64,000 bases of DNA from Phoronis australis (taxonomy: Eukaryota > Phoronida > Phoronidae). The position numbers and the translations under genes were made by a program. The notes beneath the pieces were generated by a model that had not been told where the DNA came from, did not search any database, and was given only the letters and a program-made list of their open reading frames with translations. Shown piece by piece: positions 51,401 to 60,400 of the stretch; the first letter of the stretch is position 1; the number at the start of each line of letters is the position of its first letter. The stretch lies in assembly GCA_002633005.1 (NCBI GenBank), contig NMRA01000184.1, forward strand, positions 420,328-484,327, given 5' to 3'.

Positions 51401-54400
51401 CATTTCGTTTTCATGACTAACCTTTTATTTTTTTCATTAAAATCATGTTCTATTTTTGATAGTTCACCATGCAAAAAGCGGAACATTTTAAAATCAGTTC
51501 CCAACAGCCTTTCGGAGAACACTGCTTTAAGCAAAGTATCTGAAAATTTCATACAAGTCTGATAAGCCATTTATGAGAAATAACGTTTGCTTTCCCACCA
51601 TCATCACGAGGGATTCCGATCTATCGCAACTCTACTTACCTTTCCCATTAACTGGAGACATCAGAGTTACCATTAGTTCTCTATTTAAACACCAGGTGGT
51701 GTATCCGAATCTCTCTCCAACTCATGGATTTGAGATTAATAACTACCTCATACCATTTACAACAAATAACGCCAGACTAATCAGTGCTACTCTCTGTTGG
51801 ATTTCTGTTATCTTACTCCTTTACCTGAGACTATTGAGAGCATGTCAGTGACAGTATGTTAAGTCTAATGTGACTGATGTCGCTACCTCTAGCGATTACT
51901 TCAGTCGCCCTTTACCAATGAAGCGGAGTGTTGCGCAACTACGCATTTGAATACACCTATTTTGAGAGGGACGGCGATGGCTGATAAAGTCTGGGAGTTG
52001 TGCTTTATCACAGAGCTAAACTCCACAAAAGAGGGAGTTGTGGTGTTAAGTTGGTGTGCAGTGATGCCTCTTCAATAACTAACCAGACAAAATGACCGAC
52101 CAAAGGTAACGGAAAATCTCAAAAATGCCGAACACGAAACATATTTTCATTACCATGAAACCATTTGATCTGTGCTGTGAGCCAGCTTAAGTATCCTTAC
52201 GATACTTTCAGGACCCCTTGCATGCGTTGACCTCAAGTCCCGCACTCGCTTCCAGGCCATCCGTGAAACTGAATGCAAGATGTTCTACATGCACTCTTTG
52301 GAACCCGGCAGCATTTGGTACAAGATGGACTGTCCGCCAGGACTTCAGTTCAACGTGAACAAGTGTAGATGCGACTATAAGCAGTCCAATTACTGCAAAA
52401 AGTTCTGTCCAACTTGCACCTAATGACCTCGACACGCACCCAATGACCACCAGCAATGCGGAAGCTACACAATGACTGCCTTTGGGAACACTTATGGACT
52501 GTAGTGGAGAATTTCTCATTGTATAATTGTTTCTGTCACTCAGTTTACATAGTACGTGGCTGTGCGTTAAAGAGTCGTCAAGTAATTTTAGCACGGAGCC
52601 CTGTTGGTGCCCAACTTATTTATAATGAAACAACGTTTTACTTTGAAGCTGTTACAGAACTGGGGTCCGCCCGTTCCAAGAAACTGACTTAAGTTCATTT
52701 TTGACTGAAGTCTAAGATATTTGTCTCAACTTCCAAACTTTGACCCTTCCACATCCGGTATGATAGTCAAACTTACGACAAAACTTACGTCAAAAACTTA
52801 TGTCAAAATTAAGATTGTTTTCTTGGAATGGACTTAAGACAAATTGAAGTTTTATCTTAAAATTGACTTAAATTTAAGATTTGTCCTAGCTAAGTCAGTT
52901 TTCTTGGAAGGGGCCCCAGCCTTTTTGAGTTAAGAACACAACACACCAACTTTACAGTGGTAAAAGAGGGCTGGCTCCAATAGTAAGGTGCCACTGAAGT
53001 TATCACAGTTTGATGGATGGGTAAATCATAGGTAGGTATCACAAGATGATGCTAAAAAAACATTGAAGTACCTTATAAATGGCATGGTAAGAAATGAAAT
53101 GAACTGCTTCTAGTTTTAGAATATGGTGAATACTTGAAAAAAAATCACCACGTAATACATGTGTAGTTATTGACAACTACAGTCCTGCCAATAACTGCGA
53201 CAACACCAATACTTAAGCATCGATGCCTGCAGTTACGTCCATCAGACAGTTAAAAATTAGTTTGAGGTGTTGCAACTTTGATCCAGGAGAGAAGTAAACC
53301 TTTCACACAAACTGACACTCTCTAAAACATCGATGCGTTGACGTTAGTGTGAAATTCCTTTTGCATTGCTCGTTGTTATACAATGAGTCTTAAATTGTTA
53401 TTAATGTGTTCTTAACTCAGATGAGAAGAGCTTTCTGGGTGTGGGAACCACTAGCGTAATCTTGCCTAGAAACTAAACAAAATGCACTTTAGATTTTAGG
53501 TAAAACCGGTTTGAAACTCGCACAAAATTGCCAATGGATGACTGAATTTGCATCTACACTATTGTCCCTGTGCGCGCACAACTACGTCATGCCATAGTGT
53601 TTACTACACAAAGCTATTATAACAAATTGAAGTTTAGTTCGAGAAATTAATTTTTAAAAGGTGAGACCTGCGTAAGGGAATGAGGTCAGGTGCAATCAAA
53701 TGAAGCAGAGCAAACTAAAAGAAAAAACACAGNCCCCCCAACTCAAAATCTTGGATCTGCCCCTGTAGACTGTAACTAAATTTCAGCGAGAGGTTGTGGA
53801 CAGCAGTTTCTATTGCAACAATCAACAACCTGACAGTTATTAAGAGTCATTTTACTGTAAACAGAATTAGTCTGTCATCATGGGGAAATGGAATTTTGTC
53901 TGATTACTTTTGTCTTGAATTGTCCATCAGTTCAGCCGGTCATCAGTAATGAAGATTGATAGAAATAGTTCACCATTGGAAATGCTGATTTCATTTGAAA
54001 ATATGTAAAGCCAAATCACTCGATCACTCCAAGTGTGAGAGCAACGGATTACGTAGTACATGCTGGGCAACTGTTTGAACATTTTTCTACAAAATACAAC
54101 TCTGATACAGTACGGTTCACAAACATTTTGTCGAAGAGTGACACAGGGACATTCCTGACCAGGTTCGAACCAGTGCCCTTTGGGCGCACCTGATGATAAA
54201 AAGTGTGCCCTTTTTCAAAACGTTGTTTCCAGCAGACATAGTGTAATTAAAGTGGTAACGTATAAAACAGAAACCCCAAGGGCAATCAAAATAAGAACAG
54301 GGTCATATTTTACCCGACTTGTTATAAGATGACTAGAACCTTGAATTTTTGGAGGAGTGTTGCATTTTAAAAGATGCCCCCATGGGGCGCACTGCTGCAA

Positions 54401-57400
54401 CATACTTTTGCCTTTTTGATTTTTTTAAAGTGGTTTATGGCGCAAAGGCGCAGTCCAGGAATATCCCTGGTGACACTTGGGCATCAACAGGACAGCTCTA
54501 GGATGGCTTTTGTTGAGTGGTGAATAATCCACTTGGCTATGCTGCTCTTCGGCCCTTGCCGTCCTCCAAATTGCCATGTTGCTAGTTCCATGACTGTCCT
54601 GCAGATGTACTGAACTGGAAATCCTTAGATCTTACAATATTGTATGCAGTTGCTGCTCCACGATGATCAAGCACTTTTAGCACTAAAGTGTGGAGAAATG
54701 CTTATTAAGTTTCTGCTGACAATAAAACGCTGATGACAAAGACAGCATAAAAAACTGTAAACCAAACAATTGTTCACTAAGCAGTAATGTCACTCTTAAC
54801 GAAGTAAGATTTTTAAGCAGTAATTTTTCAATACTAAGACAGGTTCGTTTCCAAAAGACATTCTGTTCATTGAAAAAACAATTGTGTTAATTACGGTTAT
54901 GTAAAGACCACAGGAAAACGAATAAATTTGGCTAACTAATGGGAAGATCATATCTCAGAAATGGCCGATCAAATTCAAATGAAACTTACAAGCACTATGC
55001 TTTGTGCAATGCTCTCCCAAAAGACTGTTAAGATTTGTTTTTAAAACGACACATTTTTACAAGAGGGGACACCAAAGCTAGAACTTTTATGATTTTTATG
55101 AAAACAAAAAATTGCACAAAATGAAATGGATATTTAGAAATTTTAAGGTGAATTTCTGCAAATTAATCTTGAAATTTACATCAAACAAAACTTGGTCATG
55201 TCATGGATGCCATTATTTTGCCACAGTGTGTCTCTTTTTTGCCAAATTATATTGAAAGGCAATTGGTCACGTGACTGAACCACCAGCAGACCTAATCAAT
55301 TAAGTAAAAATTCAAATTCTGCAGGCTTTATACTTTCAGAAAATAAAAAATGCACATACTGTCCTGTCGATAATGTTCTACACGACCTTAATATGACAGA
55401 CTGAGAATTCTCAGTAATTTGCANGGGGTGACATGCACATCAAGCTAAATCAGCTGTCAAACCGTTAATCAAGATGACGGGTTTACGTGGCAAAAGTGAG
55501 AAGACCAGTTTGACAGACTGGTGTAAAATGTTGGCCAACAAATTGTTTTTCCACAGCCAATGCCAACATTTCTGCGTTATTATCATTAACGTTATTTCTT
55601 TCATCATCGTTCCACATATTATTAGTGCTGTTCTAATCATTAAAGTAATCATTGTAATTATGGTTACAATCACCACCATTATCACTGTGCTCTGAGTTAC
55701 TGGATCAATTCCACAGTTTACTCTGATCGCTAATAGAGTGAGCCACCAGGTAGCTCTGGTGATCAATGAATGAATACTCAGGGTACATTCCCTGACTAAA
55801 GCGTAAACATGTTATGATGATTGATAACAAAATATGTTGTCCATAAAAATAAGATAACTGCGTTGAGATAAGACAGGGTGGCTCAATGTCTTGACAGGAT
55901 ATTTATGGTTCAAAACCTCCAGTACACGAGTTGCCAAAATTAAAAAAATGCTCAAAAGTGCCATTTTCAGCAAAGCCGCTTAAGAGCCACATTTTAGCCT
56001 ATTTATTGGTTGTGAGTTAATTAATGTTCACACAGAATGGCCTTGGAGAACCAATCTTTGCTGGTCGTACTTTCTAGAGAGAAAAGTAACCGAGGACCGT
56101 GGATAAAAGGATAATTTTAGTGGTCATAATGTTAGAGCCTTCGTAATCTGGATAGAATATTGCAACCATGTAAAAATATGAGCACCAAGACATGAGGGCA
56201 TGACACACACTAATGCGATTAGCTGGTCTCTTCTTTAAGTCACAACTCAACAGCTGCAAATTATTGTGAGGACCCAACTGATTACCTTTAGGTAATTGAA
56301 CAACTGATTATTCACCACAGCTGTTTTTGATAAAATATTGGATTTACGGCACTTTAAGTCAAGCGTTCAATGGCAAACACTATGTAGAGACTGGACAAAA
56401 TATTAGAATGGTTTTAATCGATATGTGGGGACTCTAAAAATAGAATTTCAGCTGTGTTCTCATGCTCAAATTTGACTCGGATGTCACTCAAACTTTCAGC
56501 CACCAACCTCAACCGCCACTCCAATTTTGACTGCACAGTTTTCAAGCAGTTTTAACATGATGAGTGACTAGTAACGGTTTTTCAATGTAGTTAGTGTCCA
56601 CTGCACTGAAAATTTCACGATTTCCGTACTGAGTTTTAATACCCTCACTATAATACAATCTTAGTATGAATGTATTTTGAACTGGAAAATGAAAACAGTC
56701 GCCTGAATTCCGAGACTGCCAATTCAAATGCAAAAAACATGTTGATTAGTTGGTGAAAATTTCTTGCCAAGTAAGTTGCTCAAACACTAAGTTTTTTTAC
56801 TTTTTTGTTTGTTCGCACTCTACAGGTCGAATTTTTCGTCCAATTTGCATGAAATTCACGCAATCTCAAGATCCAAAACAGCTGGAAACAGATTCAGGAG
56901 GGCGGATATGGCGGCCATTTTGTTTTCGAATTCAGTTTCAAATGTTCATAGAGGCCATAATCTTTGACATACATGGCTGAAAATCGATATGATTGTTTTC
57001 GCACAAGTGTCCTACAGATACGCTGTTAATCATTAACTTCCGGTCATAGATGGCGGAAATATCAGTCATTGCATTTGGGCACCTCGACTTCAGGACAAAA
57101 ACGCTTTGTCCTGTAGAGGGCGCATAGTAGACCTAATTGCTTCGAAATTTTTCATGTGTTACTTTCCTGTAAGCTGCTATTATCACGAGATGCTTAACCG
57201 GAAGTTGTTTTCAAAATGGCAGACCTGTCGCATTTTCATCAATTTTCAATAGTGCAGTTTTTTTTAAATAGGAAGACCAAATGACGAGAATTTTTCCATG
57301 TGGATTCTCTGAGGTATACTCTTTCAAACCTTGACTTACTGTTTTTGAGTTATTTGACTTTCAATTTAAAAAATATCACAATTTGTAATTTTTTTAAAAT

Positions 57401-60400
57401 TCCGTGGACGTTTGTGAAACTACTCTAATATATAGTTTCAATGGGCTTCCAGAAAATGTTTTCTATTTTTCACTATGACATCTCGTTTTTGAAATATTCG
57501 GGATTTTCTGATGACGCTGTTCCTTTGTTGACTGATTTTTGCTGCACTTTCGTAGGTTTACCTTCTGTTGAACAAGACTCAATTTCTTACTCATTTCTTA
57601 CATCTTCATTTGTCATATTGCCACTGTCATCGTCATCATCATTCTCATTATCATAATCATCTCCATTATCGTCTGTTCCATCAGAATTTTGCCAAGTGTC
57701 ACTCCTCTGAGCGCTTTCATTATACTAGGTAACTATTCCAAGTTTGAGGCTCAAAATTTGTCACCAATAACCGTGCTTTTTTAAATGCTACCAGAAGTAG
57801 ACGTACTTATACCGTGGATACATTGATTGAACATGTCATGATATCATGATAGTGACATAATTGCCTGTTAGTTGTTCACTCCTAGTAACAGGGCTATGTC
57901 TACTATTATAAAGGTTTTGTATATAACATATATCCATCTGGATTCCATGCCCACTAAGTGAACACACTTCATTTACATGCCTTCTATTAGCCTTTCTTTT
58001 TACTGTATACTCCCACGTTCACGTAGGTCTGAATAATAATGAACGATGGGATGAGCATATTTAACCTTATTCTTACTTATTAAAGGTTTTTTGACAAAAC
58101 CTGTAAACGTGCTGGTGGAACCATGTAAAAGCTTCAGATTTTTACTCAGTGTTGGGGGAATTATCACCCAATTACCAGAAATAATGTGACAAATTTTAAA
58201 AAATTCTGCAGGATTCCTGGATCAAACCCAAGATTGTGCATTTGGATTGGGAAATGAAGCAATGTTTTGGAAAAGTAGTTCACTTTAAACAACTCATCAG
58301 TAAAAATAATTACAAACTGTTTAATTAAGCATAGCCAAGTACCACAATTAGACGAAACAGTTGCTTCTATTAGATGTGTGGAGAAATGAGTAATAATTTC
58401 ACACTACTAGGTATCTACATAAACTTGCCTCTTGTGTCGGACTTCGAGGCTAAAGAGCTCTCCTGTGTCCATTGGTTTAAATTTAGATAGCGGGTTCTTC
58501 CGGTACCCTCGCTCACTGGGAGTACCTTTCCATAACTTATGCAGCACAGAATTCACTAGGCTGTGCCTATACACAGACATGATAGAGAAACCATGTGGAA
58601 TAATCTAGAAGCTGTTTGATCATTAGGCAAATTCTACACAAATTAGACATTTCTCCAACATAATTCAAATTATAAAAAAGAAACTGATAATCCAAATTTC
58701 AGATAACTGACTTTAAATGCGGGAGACACTACTAGACTTTGATGTCGCTCATCTAATTACCCACAAAATGAGGTAACATGCAATATCTAGTTCACATTTC
58801 ACAAGATCGACCACTGACACTTAAAAGAAGCGGTTCTAAGATTGATGAGCTAATTTGATTCTTACTCAACCATATTGTCATGTAAACTAATTATCGTTTT
58901 CAGAGGTGAAAGACAATGTGCCAACATTATTCTACTTTGCAGGATTCCTTAAAAAATGCCTCTCACAAAATGCTTATTCGAAATGAACCCGAATAAAAAC
59001 TGTTAGAATATAACATTTAGTGCAACAAACCTGACAATAAAACGAGCCACCTTTCTGTTAGAAAGAGTTCCCCTACGAAATTTATAACACTTTTTCAGAG
59101 TTTCAACCCCAAACGCAAGCCCTTCTGTTGACAATTAATCGGAAAACCCACCCTACTTCACGGAATCTGAAAAAGTTGCCAAACTGAGCAGATGGAATAT
59201 CCCTTATGTTGTTCGGCGCCCGAGTTTCAACTGATTTGTTAGAGACCAGCACTTAACCTAGAGTTTTGAACTCTAAGATCTGATGGTCTCGGCCCAAATT
59301 TTTTATCAACTAACAGCAAACATGCTCATCATATTAACATCATACTAATATCAGGGCTCAATGCTTAACACAACATCAACTGGTCAAATGTGACTTGCTA
59401 AACTCCCTAGTCACCAAATGTAGTTACAAAGGTCGCCAAAACAAGGGAAACCTGTATGGAGGGTTGCAAAGGTCCTTGTCCCAAGTGGTTGGCATCACAT
59501 GAAAATGAAATAAATTTCCACTGAACACAAAAAAATCATAGAATTATTATTATTTAGTTGAGCAAAAAATTTGGAGTGCTCGGTAGCATTCCATTTCCCT
59601 GTAAGGCCAAATATACGGTCTCAACTTTGTGCATAAGTAAATAAACAAGTCCGATTTTTGCTGAACAATTCGGACTCAAGTCAGCTTCCTTTCCGTAGTG
59701 ATTAGATGTGCAGCATGGAGACTGGTGGGCACTTAGGAGATTTACCAAGTCACCAAACAAAATCTGAGGTCACACTTGCAGGTCATCAAATTTAGCCCAG
59801 ATGGAAATATTCCCACTTTTTGTCTTCAAATGGACGGCTACATGTTGTCTCAACAAGGCAGTGACTGCCACGTAAACCCTGGTTAACAGAGGTTATAGTC
59901 GCACTTTCCGAACATATGTTTGACTTCACACAGTATTTGTTTCACCAGATTAGCTGAGTGAATGAGAAAATAAAGTATGAAAATATTAAACCAGTCACAC
60001 ATTTAAGTTTTAAAGGCATTGACTGCAGACACCGAGTACTTTTTGTTTCGATAATACAACAGCGTTTTTCGTTTGGGTCCTATTCATAAAGTATTCTGTA
60101 TGTTAAGAGCTTTACTATTAACTATCCTAATGATGTTACGAACAGTACAGCAACTCTCCTCGTGATACCGCTACTTGTACTCAACTCCCCTGGTGACATC
60201 ACTTTATGAGAGTAAGTAATTTGTGCAACTGATGAAAACCACATCACTTGCGTTGAAAAGCATTTTAAAAAATTTCCACTGAAGTGAAACTCAACATTAG
60301 GCACTGCAAAGTGAGCATTCTATACGACTTTAGCCATTTTCCAAACGCGACATGCACTTTGCTGCAAGGCGACAACCAAAAGTCAAAAGCCAGGATTGCA

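Noticed and set aside
52208-52594. 128-codon minus-strand open frame
   Set aside because: It is the antisense shadow of the phase-matched, cysteine-patterned plus-strand exon at 52212-52423.
54140-54190. Possible tRNA or SINE head (GGTTCGAACC box)
   Set aside because: No matching A box, acceptor stem or anticodon arm on either strand.
55440-55766. 108-codon Met/Ile/Thr-rich minus-strand frame
   Set aside because: Produced by an imperfect ATT/ATC tract.
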